Made by a program: the position numbers and the translations under genes. Shown here in pieces: positions 1-7,321 of a stretch of 31,411 bases of DNA (position 1 is the stretch's first letter; each line of letters begins with the position of its first letter). Source of the DNA: a virus. Where the stretch lies: positions 1 through 31,411 of IMG/VR virus record IMGVR_UViG_3300004097_000033; one strand, 5' to 3'. The notes below the pieces were generated by a model, which did not search any database, was not told where the DNA came from, and saw only the letters and a list, made by a program, of their open reading frames with translations.

Positions 1-728
1 CTTGTCTTCAACTCCTCTCGGACTTGCATCAACAAGTTGTTGGACTGCTTTAGCCTTTCCTCGCTTACTGCATAAATATAGCATGATTCACGAACTTGGT
101 CAAGAGGAAAAAACAGTTTTTCTTCGCCTGTCTCGATGTTCTTGTTTCCAACTGTAGAAATCCGACAAGTTTCTTGTGGGTCTTCCAGACCTCCGACAAT
201 CGGTGTGTTATTATTATAAACATTAATCATGTGAATGCTTGAAGCAACAAGAGTATTGATCTGGTCCCAGTACCCAATAACAGGAAGTTCACCAAGAATG
301 GCTTCAATAGTGTTGTTATCGAACAGATACATTCTTTCAAAATGTCCTGACCGTGTGTATTCTTGTAGGACGTGGTAAACTACACGCTCGTGCTTCTGAC
401 GTGTGGCGTTTAGGATGCTGGTATCAGGCTGAACATAAACAAGATTTACTTCCCTGTCTCCGAGTGCTTGCCGGAAAGCAAGGGAAGCAGCCGTGGTGTA
501 GGAAGCCCCACAGAGAAAGAGGTAGATAGGCTCATCGTCAAGGGCCTCAACAAAGTCTTTAAAATCTCGTGCGCTCTCTTCATACTTCTCAGGGTGTTTC
601 TGCTTCTTGAAAGTTAAACTATTTTCGCCCCACTTCTGGTGGTCAACGTAATAGACATTGTATTGTGGATAGTCTTCAAACCATCCAGCGATGCGGCAGC
701 CGACACCACCAAAGCCAATCACATTCAT
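1..728 (-). CDS. Divergent tubulin/FtsZ-like protein, 3' end outside window
   Basis: The frame is open from an ATG at 728 to the left edge, giving 242 codons without a stop. The ATG overlaps the TGA of the upstream polymerase gene (ATGA), which implies coupled translation. The N-terminus has a glycine-rich nucleotide-binding loop (GFGGVGCR, residues 5-12) and a second strand ending YYVD (26-29). A hydrophobic strand leads into CGASYTT (73-79), where tubulins and FtsZ carry their GGTGTG signature loop. LFDNNTIEAIL (135-145) and an amphipathic helix at about 153-172 match the base-contact loop and central helix H7 of that fold. The overall order of elements resembles FtsZ, TubZ or PhuZ, which are filament-forming GTPases. 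PhuZ positions phage DNA in infected cells. The signature loop is poorly conserved, so GTPase activity is uncertain. A ThiF-like or other Rossmann protein is the main alternative. The fold is inference from motif order. Confidence 0.55.
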   Translation of the reverse strand, partial: MNVIGFGGVGCRIAGWFEDYPQYNVYYVDHQKWGENSLTFKKQKHPEKYEESARDFKDFVEALDDEPIYLFLCGASYTTAASLAFRQALGDREVNLVYVQPDTSILNATRQKHERVVYHVLQEYTRSGHFERMYLFDNNTIEAILGELPVIGYWDQINTLVASSIHMINVYNNNTPIVGGLEDPQETCRISTVGNKNIETGEEKLFFPLDQVRESCYIYAVSEERLKQSNNLLMQVREELKT

Positions 729-1900
729 AGGGCCAAATCCTTTAAGTTTCCGAAGTCCTTACCGGTTTTGCAAGAAACCACAAAACCATCGGCTCGCATA
801 CATTCCAAAACTTCCTTTATAGTATACCGCTCTTCCCAGTCCAAGTCAAGCACAATCGAGTCGTGGATTGTAAAAGCCAAGCGAGTGTTCTTGCCTTCAA
901 GAAGGTTGTTGATCTCGATCAGCTTAGTCATTACATAATCGGCTGTTGTGCTTTGAATAAGATAAGAGATTGCATTTTCTCTCTCGACTTGAATCTTTCG
1001 TCCGAACGGGTTTGTGACCCAGCCATCCTTCCAGTGGTCCCGAAGAATCTTATCCCGACCATAGGCCGCTTCCAACTTGTCGTTACGCTTATCCAAGTCG
1101 TAAAGCCACGAGAACATTAGTTTCTTGGCCATATCTCGGGTTGTGTCTTCTCCAAAGATGTTTTGAATGTTCCAGTCGTGAATGTCGATGGATGGCTGGT
1201 TCTTTCCGAGAATCAGGAAAAGCGAACGAAGGTCGGCAGCATTGATGTCCAACTCCAAAAACCAGTCTTGGTTTGGCTTGATGAACTGCCGATACTCTTT
1301 GTTGAGGCGGAGGATAGGAAACGAGGTTTTCGTGGTCGTAAGACGCCCCGTAGCGGACCCGTATAATAGATACTTCACATTGTGTTGGTACTTATTATAA
1401 AGCTTCCAGAAGCCCTTGTAAGCCTTCTTGTGGCGATGTTTCAAAACCTCTTGGCGGTCAATGTTCAGGGTGTAGTCTTCCATAGAATGAACAAGGCCGT
1501 GTGCCTGAACAAGAAGGTCGTGGTTGTCGGGCTTTTCGTAGTTCTCAAACACCCAGCGACAAATGCGGTCCTTTGTGGCGGCGTGTCGCTTCAAGAACTT
1601 GGTCGGAACCATGTCGTAGAAACAGTGCCTTCTAAGGTCCACTTTTGCTTCTCCAAACGAACGATAGAGGGCAAACAACTTTTCATTTACCTCGTCCCAG
1701 TCTTCCTTGATGTGGTCAGGACATACTTCGGTAAGGGTTTTCCCACCAACCCAAATCTTGGCATACTCCACGCCCGCATCCAAGTAGGGCGTCCAAGACC
1801 AAGTGTGCGTCAGGCCATCGGGAACATAGTCAAAATGAAGTTCACCGTTGGTATAGATGCCCACACAATTATCCTTATCGTCCAAAGTTTGGAAAAGCAA
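725..1900 (-). CDS. Family-A DNA polymerase, polymerase domain only
   Basis: This 391-residue protein has the three polymerase motifs of the Pol I family. Motif A is LELDINAADLR (215-225, D218). Motif B has R255, K259, F263 and Y267 in the usual spacing. Motif C is FTIHDS (343-348), with the second catalytic aspartate at D347. A GRLTTT segment (185-190) and NPFGRKI (297-303) also fit the palm and fingers. The family usually has HDE in motif C, DYSQIELR in motif A and glycine after the motif B tyrosine; here they are HDS, DINAADLR and aspartate. No 3'-5' exonuclease motifs are visible, and the length fits a polymerase domain with a short N-terminal region. The start is TTG at 1900, because the frame has no ATG or GTG back to a stop at 1997 and GAGG lies 5 nt upstream. 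T4 itself uses a family-B replicase, so this is a real departure. It presumably copies the phage genome. Confidence 0.9.
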   Translation of the reverse strand: MLFQTLDDKDNCVGIYTNGELHFDYVPDGLTHTWSWTPYLDAGVEYAKIWVGGKTLTEVCPDHIKEDWDEVNEKLFALYRSFGEAKVDLRRHCFYDMVPTKFLKRHAATKDRICRWVFENYEKPDNHDLLVQAHGLVHSMEDYTLNIDRQEVLKHRHKKAYKGFWKLYNKYQHNVKYLLYGSATGRLTTTKTSFPILRLNKEYRQFIKPNQDWFLELDINAADLRSLFLILGKNQPSIDIHDWNIQNIFGEDTTRDMAKKLMFSWLYDLDKRNDKLEAAYGRDKILRDHWKDGWVTNPFGRKIQVERENAISYLIQSTTADYVMTKLIEINNLLEGKNTRLAFTIHDSIVLDLDWEERYTIKEVLECMRADGFVVSCKTGKDFGNLKDLAL

Positions 1901-1920
1901 AACAACCTCGCCCTTCCATT

Positions 1921-3255
1921 TTAGTATTGATTCATCAAACTTGCAACATAAAAATCTTTTATTTGCTGTAAAGGATCTGTCAAGGACTCTGATTCTCTAA
2001 GTTTGACCTGAAGTTCTCTGTAAGTTGTTGAGCCTTGATCGAGGGGCGTAAAGTTAAACTTCCTGTTGATTGAGGTTACAATGTTGCCCAAGTCAGCATA
2101 TCCAACCTTATCGCCTTCGAGCTTCATGATTCTATTAAGTTCGATGTCGCCCATCTCAATGCCCGAGAACTTATTTTTAAGCTTGACATAAAGCATAACC
2201 CATTCTTGAGTGGGTATTTGTGAAAGTGACATAATTTCGACAGGATTTCGGAAGATTACCCTAGCATTGCAAGAATCTTCCTGCTCAGAACTTGTTCTAT
2301 TGGAAAATCTATTGTTGCCAATAAAGTAGCTGTAGGCAGTATAGATATTGTTTAACATTATTACGAAGTCATTTGTATCGACAACATCGTAGTATTCATG
2401 CAAGACATTTTCTATACCCATGCCTTCTGTCTCGGTACCCATAAGTCTTCTTCTCATGGCTTTTGAATCAATATCGGCAACCAGACGCCATGGTACCTGC
2501 TTGTCAATCATAAAGCCAAACTCTTGTGCCAACTGAACATATCTTGGATAGTTTGGGGACTTCAAGAAGTTGTCAACTTTATAAGCGTCATCACTGTATA
2601 AGGCCGATGCAATCTCAACGGCAAGGCCAGTCGATGTTATTGGGTTAAAGTCTGATTTAATGAAGTCAGACAAAAAGAAAGGTGCTGCCAAAGAGTTAGA
2701 TAATAAAACGTCTGTGTAAAATCTGACGAAATCCTTCAAGTTATTTATTCTATCTTTTCGTCTCTTCGGTGTAGCTAAAATCAAGTTCTCGAAATAAGAA
2801 GTATTGAAATCTACAAATAACCTCAGAGAACTTTGATAACCACTTACGGCTCTTATAGACTCTAGTGGCCCTACCGGAGTACCGCTTGGAGAGTCAATAA
2901 TGATCCTGTTAGCGGCTAGTAGTCTATCATATCTTCTGGCCATTTCACCAAAAGCCGTTGCTACAAAATCAAACGCATATGCTGTAGTGCTTTCGTCTGA
3001 ATATGAAATAGCACTAATCATATCTACCTTTGGTAAGACTGCAAACTGATTGGTCTCCACTTTCCCGGCTAAATATCTTTTACCATTGGAAAAATCCTTA
3101 ACAGAATCAAGCTCCTGAATCGGGATAACAGCTTCGCGAGAAGGAACTTGACCTAGTTGGCCTGTCTTTACAGCTAAATCTTTATAATCCTTTCTCTTTT
3201 GGAAAAGATTTCTGGCTCCATCAGAGTTCTTTGCGTCTAGCTTAGGTCTGGTCAT
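1921..3255 (-). CDS. Unknown protein, probably virion or baseplate structural
   Basis: I do not recognise this 444-residue protein. It starts at an ATG at 3255 that overlaps the end of the large upstream gene by 14 nt, so the two are probably translated together. It has no signal peptide or membrane segment and reads as a mixed soluble protein with a charged N-terminus (about residues 1-40) followed by aromatic-rich segments. Its place is the last gene of the tail/baseplate run, directly before the DNA polymerase. That suggests a structural role, for example in the baseplate, or an ejected protein, but no motif proves it. T4 baseplate wedge genes such as 6, 7, 8 and 25 are not otherwise seen here, so one could be hidden in divergent form. 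Confidence 0.8.
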   Translation of the reverse strand: MTRPKLDAKNSDGARNLFQKRKDYKDLAVKTGQLGQVPSREAVIPIQELDSVKDFSNGKRYLAGKVETNQFAVLPKVDMISAISYSDESTTAYAFDFVATAFGEMARRYDRLLAANRIIIDSPSGTPVGPLESIRAVSGYQSSLRLFVDFNTSYFENLILATPKRRKDRINNLKDFVRFYTDVLLSNSLAAPFFLSDFIKSDFNPITSTGLAVEIASALYSDDAYKVDNFLKSPNYPRYVQLAQEFGFMIDKQVPWRLVADIDSKAMRRRLMGTETEGMGIENVLHEYYDVVDTNDFVIMLNNIYTAYSYFIGNNRFSNRTSSEQEDSCNARVIFRNPVEIMSLSQIPTQEWVMLYVKLKNKFSGIEMGDIELNRIMKLEGDKVGYADLGNIVTSINRKFNFTPLDQGSTTYRELQVKLRESESLTDPLQQIKDFYVASLMNQY

Positions 3256-6049
3256 TTTGCTTCAAAGCTCCTCTGTTTTCCCAACGTGTCTTCACAATAG
3301 TAGTATAGTCTCCCGGCGTCATCTTGTGGTTAATCTTTGTAATCAAGTGAACACCGCCAAGGCCCATAATATAAGAAAGTGAAGTTGGATCATTAGGCGA
3401 ACCTAGCGAACCGTCAGGGGCTAACCCAAATGGATCAAAATAAATATAAGAACCAAGAGTATTCAAATCATTTCCGATCATGTTGAAAGTTGCATTGTAG
3501 AAGTTAGTTAAGTAACGATCTGGGTCTTGGCCGCCAGCTTGTTCAAATCTTGTTTCTCTAAAAAGTGGAATGTCCTGTTTCTCTAGCGTAATCTTTTTGA
3601 TCAAGCCGTATGGCTGACCTTGGATAAAGTGAGGAATAAATCTCTTGAAATCTTTTTCGATGTCTCCATATTGTTCTTTACTAAAGTCTTTGTTGCTGTT
3701 TTCATGAATCACAACAATATTAAGAATGCCCAGAGACGTTTCCAAGAACGAAGCATCGGAACATGCCCCATTAAGGTTTAGTAGCACAGGATTAATTTGT
3801 GGGTTCTCTATAGCAGCATTTTCTCTAATCTCTGTATAGCCTTTGGCATATTTAGGATCCAAAGAAACTACGTCGAACTTATCTGGTGTAGCTGTTGGGT
3901 CTGGATTGTTCTTCGTTCCGTAGTGCAAAAACGCAGTGGTTTTGAAGTTTATGTTGTTATTTGTTGAAATCTTAACCGACTGACGTCCCAAGGCTTCGCC
4001 TAGAACTTTATTAAGCAGCAAGCGAATAAACTGGAGTAGGGTGTATTTCTGTCTTTTGTTGGCCTTAATTTCTTTTTCTATAACAGACCTTAATAGTTCA
4101 ACCGTGATCGGAATAGCCCCAATAGGAATTGCGCCTTCCTTGGTCTCATCTAAAGGTGATTTAATCTTTACGTTGCTAAGTATGTATCTGTAGTCTTTAA
4201 ACTTATCTTTGCCAGCATTTTCTATCACGGCATCTAAAACATCGCCAAAGAAGACAAATGGTACAGTGTATAACGAGTCTGTGGCAAAGATATTAACTGG
4301 ATCTCCGATAGGGCGCCCCGTTCTTAGACTCACTTCTGCGTCTCTGGCCCCCACGATACCTATTGGCTCTATCTCCGGAGGAGGCTCTGGTAACAATCCA
4401 ATATTTACTGGTGTATTTTCCCGAACACCCTTGCGAAATGCAGCAAGTGTTTCCTGTTGAGGGTCCTCTAAATATTGTGAAAACAATCTTGAACTATCTT
4501 CTGTCAAATCAATAGAGTATACTCTGTTCCTCTTGCCCCGAACACCCGGTAAATCAACTTCTTGCAGAAGTACATCTAGAACATTAGAAAAGAAAGAATT
4601 TCTAGCCTCTTCAATAAGAAGTTGTTTCTTTTCTTTTGCTCTCTTTAGAGATCCTTCTGCTTTTTCAAGATTGGTTACGGTTAGCTCGTCTTGTATTTCT
4701 TCTTCTGTTAACAGGCCAAATGTTCTGCTCGTGTTAATCCTAAAACGCTGACCAGCTTTTCTAAGTCCCTCTGAGAAGCTATCATCAAGTCTTGTTGAGT
4801 CGTCTACTCTGCCTATTACCTCTTCTTTGATGACACCGTTTTTAATATCTCTCACTTTAGCTTCTAGTATTTCTATGCTTCTTTCTTTTCGCCTTATTAA
4901 ATCCGATATATCTGAACTTAGTAAAATGTTTGCCTCTGGTGCTCGATCAGCAGATATTGATCGGGCAACATAGTTGATCGTTACATCAACTTTACCGTTT
5001 TCGCCAAAAGTAAAGCTATGGTCGGTTGTATTAAGATACATGCAAGACTTCATCTTCTTGAAGTCGATTGATTGTAAAGCTCTCTGAATATCTTCGTCCT
5101 CAAATACTATAGCTGACTTACCTTGTAAGTTCATCAACTTAATCATTTGATTTAACTTCTCTTCGTCAACAAAATAGCCGGCTTCGATAAGAACCTCGTA
5201 GCAGCCCGGATCATATTTTAGAGCTTGATTAGATGGAATGCTTTTTGCCTCCTGATTCGTCTGATCGGCAGGCTCGTTCGGTCGCGGCTTAGAGAAACCA
5301 TTTTTCTTGAAGCAATCTGCTTGTATCATGACGTCGAGGATTCTATACTTTTGACCTTTCCTATTTGTGCGAACAGCATTTAACGCACCCATACCATCCA
5401 TTGACAAGGTTAATGCTGCTTGAATATCCCTTTCTGCGGAGAAGGGGTTCTGTCCTTGATAGTTCCATTCAAAAGATTTGATGCCAATCTGGCCAGCCCG
5501 TCGCAAAAGTGGCCTTGAAAGATCTAAATCACCTGCTGATGGCGTCAGATCTTGAATCTTCTCGCTTAAAGTAAGTTGAGGTTCTTCCGGGGGCGACTCA
5601 ACACCTTCATTAAGCTCTCTGCCTAGAGTAAGAAAAGCTTCTCCGATGGCGTCCTGTACGGATGAGACTGTATCCAGAGCAGTACGGTTTTTCTGAATAT
5701 AGTCTTGTCCAAGTGATTTTGGTATCTCTATCTCGATTACTTCTTTTTTGGTAACTTTACCAGAAGAATTCTTGGTGTTTCTGACCTTATACAGCCTAAT
5801 ATCTGGCACTAGGGCAGCAAAAATAATCTGTTTAAGGTAAAACAGATGCATATCACTGTAAGAGTTTCTAGTGATATTTGTCTCTTCGCCGGGGATACAG
5901 TTTTTTAGAATATCGTTATTAACAAGTCTTTGGGGAAACTGTAAGGCAGAATCTGGTGGCAGATATAAGCTCTGCACTGTAGGTGTGTCTATAAGAGAAT
6001 AGAGCAGCGTCTGACCATCAAAAACTTTTTTATTTGTGCCTTTTGCCAT
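3242..6049 (-). CDS. Large putative baseplate/hub structural protein
   Basis: This 935-residue protein is the second longest in the window. It contains many beta-rich stretches, for example about residues 190-240 and 330-370. Charged, probably helical segments lie around 375-410 and 440-490. The C-terminus reads GLGGVHLITKINHKMTPGDY followed by TTIVKTRW. That pattern, a strand pair ending in a control-type His-x-Met-x-Pro-Gly turn, resembles the C-terminal part of hub proteins that sit under the tail tube; the resemblance is my inference. The gene follows the gp53-like gene and a small 89-residue gene with no spacing and overlaps the next gene by 14 nt. Its position after the tape measure fits a central baseplate component. 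No enzymatic motif was found. A fibre-attachment or wedge role is the main alternative. Confidence 0.8.
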   Translation of the reverse strand: MAKGTNKKVFDGQTLLYSLIDTPTVQSLYLPPDSALQFPQRLVNNDILKNCIPGEETNITRNSYSDMHLFYLKQIIFAALVPDIRLYKVRNTKNSSGKVTKKEVIEIEIPKSLGQDYIQKNRTALDTVSSVQDAIGEAFLTLGRELNEGVESPPEEPQLTLSEKIQDLTPSAGDLDLSRPLLRRAGQIGIKSFEWNYQGQNPFSAERDIQAALTLSMDGMGALNAVRTNRKGQKYRILDVMIQADCFKKNGFSKPRPNEPADQTNQEAKSIPSNQALKYDPGCYEVLIEAGYFVDEEKLNQMIKLMNLQGKSAIVFEDEDIQRALQSIDFKKMKSCMYLNTTDHSFTFGENGKVDVTINYVARSISADRAPEANILLSSDISDLIRRKERSIEILEAKVRDIKNGVIKEEVIGRVDDSTRLDDSFSEGLRKAGQRFRINTSRTFGLLTEEEIQDELTVTNLEKAEGSLKRAKEKKQLLIEEARNSFFSNVLDVLLQEVDLPGVRGKRNRVYSIDLTEDSSRLFSQYLEDPQQETLAAFRKGVRENTPVNIGLLPEPPPEIEPIGIVGARDAEVSLRTGRPIGDPVNIFATDSLYTVPFVFFGDVLDAVIENAGKDKFKDYRYILSNVKIKSPLDETKEGAIPIGAIPITVELLRSVIEKEIKANKRQKYTLLQFIRLLLNKVLGEALGRQSVKISTNNNINFKTTAFLHYGTKNNPDPTATPDKFDVVSLDPKYAKGYTEIRENAAIENPQINPVLLNLNGACSDASFLETSLGILNIVVIHENSNKDFSKEQYGDIEKDFKRFIPHFIQGQPYGLIKKITLEKQDIPLFRETRFEQAGGQDPDRYLTNFYNATFNMIGNDLNTLGSYIYFDPFGLAPDGSLGSPNDPTSLSYIMGLGGVHLITKINHKMTPGDYTTIVKTRWENRGALKQNDQT

Positions 6050-6319
6050 TTATCTACCGTTAATCTTTGTTTTTAAATAGGTTAAAAACTTTTGTTCATT
6101 CTCTGATAATATACCATTCTCGCTCTTAGAAATCAAGCGATTATATTGATCTCGGAGATAAAATTGTTTAGAAAGATTAGTCTTTTTGGTGTCCAACTTA
6201 TTTGTTTTAATTAAATTATAATAATATAATAAGTCTTCTGTTAGCTGTGTAGGATCAATATAGTCATTATTAATGTCTGGAGTTATCCCAACTAGCTTTC
6301 TTCCGTCTTCGGGCTTCAT
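6050..6319 (-). CDS. Small baseplate-cluster protein, function unknown
   Basis: The gene encodes 89 residues from the ATG at 6319, whose A is also the last base of the upstream TAA (TAATG). GGAG lies 5 nt before this ATG. A longer frame opening at 6388 exists, but it would overlap the gp53-like gene by 70 nt, so I reject that start. The product is hydrophilic and probably helical, rich in Asn, Lys, Leu and Tyr (YYYNLIKTNKL), with no cysteine cluster or membrane segment. It is expected to act with its neighbours in baseplate assembly. It does not resemble gp25, which is the usual small wedge protein. Confidence 0.7.
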   Translation of the reverse strand: MKPEDGRKLVGITPDINNDYIDPTQLTEDLLYYYNLIKTNKLDTKKTNLSKQFYLRDQYNRLISKSENGILSENEQKFLTYLKTKINGR

Positions 6320-6654
6320 TATAACTCCAGTGCTTCCAATATAATCCTTACTGGTGTTGGAACTAAAACTCTGTCGCCGGGTTTCCAACTTGCATCTATT
6401 GGCTTATTGTTGTAGTATCCTATAACCCACCAAAGATCAGGATCACCATAAAATCGGTCTGCGAGTTTATACAACTTCGTGTCTGCTGCCCAAGTTATTT
6501 CTTGAATCGTTAGTCGCTGCGTAACACTATCAGGAAGTGTTCCCAGAGGTCTAGGCTGAACTTGAAGTATTTTCTTCTTATTTCTCGACTTAAGTTGCTT
6601 AGAGTAAAAACTTAAATCATTTTCTACTAAATTAAATTTTCTATATCTAAACAT
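6319..6654 (-). CDS. gp53-like baseplate wedge protein with LysM-like segment
   Basis: The product is 111 residues from ATG 6654, preceded by AGGA at 6 nt. A TTG at 6672 would add six residues but has no good ribosome site. Residues 59-100 form a LysM-like unit: TKLYKLADRFYGDP, then LWWVIGYYNN, then KPGDRVLVP. This pattern is typical of the gp53 family of T4-like phages, which joins wedges in the baseplate, and of LysM-containing proteins next to the hub in other myophages. T4 gp53 is longer (196 residues), so this is a reduced version. The N-terminal 35 residues are basic. The gene overlaps its upstream neighbour by 8 nt and shares one base with the downstream gene. Confidence 0.75.
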   Translation of the reverse strand: MFRYRKFNLVENDLSFYSKQLKSRNKKKILQVQPRPLGTLPDSVTQRLTIQEITWAADTKLYKLADRFYGDPDLWWVIGYYNNKPIDASWKPGDRVLVPTPVRIILEALEL

Positions 6655-6661
6655 AATGATC

Positions 6662-7321
6662 CTAAAAATCAAATGGGAAGCTATTGTTTCTTGGGCTTAG
6701 TCTACCGCCACTAACTGAAAATCCAGCAACTTCCCTGTGGAGAATATTTAGTCCAAAGTTTACTTGAAAATACCGAGGGGCAGCAGTAACATTTGTTTGC
6801 CCTTCATCAAGACCTTCTCCCTCGCCAATCTGCGGGGTGTTGATAATAGAAGATGGATCTGCATATTCAAAGTTCATGCCATCCAAAAATCCGATCTCAT
6901 CCAACAAGGGGGCAGATTGGTCTCCAAGAGGCCGAAAAATCACTCTGAAAAGCGGAGGAGAGACCAAAGTAGTATTGGAACTACCATCATAAACTGGATA
7001 CTGATTAACCATAAGTTCCTTCAGTCTTAAAAACTGTTCTACTGCCATATCGGTATCTTGCTGCAAGGTTAAGAAAGTCATTTGTGCCTTTCTTTCATTA
7101 CCCTGATAGAACATTATTGGATCTGTTCTGCCAAATACTCTTTCTTTAGTTGTGCTTACTGAGATATTATCTGAATAACTCGTGACAATAATCGGAGCGA
7201 ACCTGATAAAATCAGCGTCTCCTGCACCTGTTGCAGTATGTAGAGGCAAGAAATCGACGCGACCAACTTGTTTAAGTTGTTCGTCGTTTCCATCAAAGCC
7301 GGAATCATAAATATTAGTCAT
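6662..7321 (-). CDS. Putative tail-tube initiator or hub-proximal baseplate protein
   Basis: This 219-residue, beta-rich protein starts at the ATG at 7321, whose first base is the last base of the tape-measure TAA (TAATG). The core reads VFGRTDPIMFYQGNERKAQM (about residues 62-81), a tube-like beta motif in which a turn of the R-T-D-P type precedes strands. Later come PPLFRVIFRPLGD and a C-terminal strand pair ending NFGLNILHREVAG. Proteins of this shape, placed just after the tape measure and before a LysM protein, nucleate the tail tube on the hub in many myophages, comparable in role to T4 gp54 or gp48. That role is inferred from position and style, not proven by a motif. Confidence 0.7.
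   Translation of the reverse strand: MTNIYDSGFDGNDEQLKQVGRVDFLPLHTATGAGDADFIRFAPIIVTSYSDNISVSTTKERVFGRTDPIMFYQGNERKAQMTFLTLQQDTDMAVEQFLRLKELMVNQYPVYDGSSNTTLVSPPLFRVIFRPLGDQSAPLLDEIGFLDGMNFEYADPSSIINTPQIGEGEGLDEGQTNVTAAPRYFQVNFGLNILHREVAGFSVSGGRLSPRNNSFPFDF

Noticed and set aside
1900-1919. ATG at 1919 as the start of the DNA polymerase
   Set aside because: It is out of frame with the polymerase and reaches a stop after 14 codons.
1382-1924. Plus-strand frame of 180 codons
   Set aside because: It lies antisense to the DNA polymerase, whose motifs are clear, and its translation shows no motif.
6320-6388. Longer start for the small 89-residue gene at 6388
   Set aside because: It would overlap the gp53-like gene by 70 bases, while the TAATG start at 6319 has a good ribosome site.
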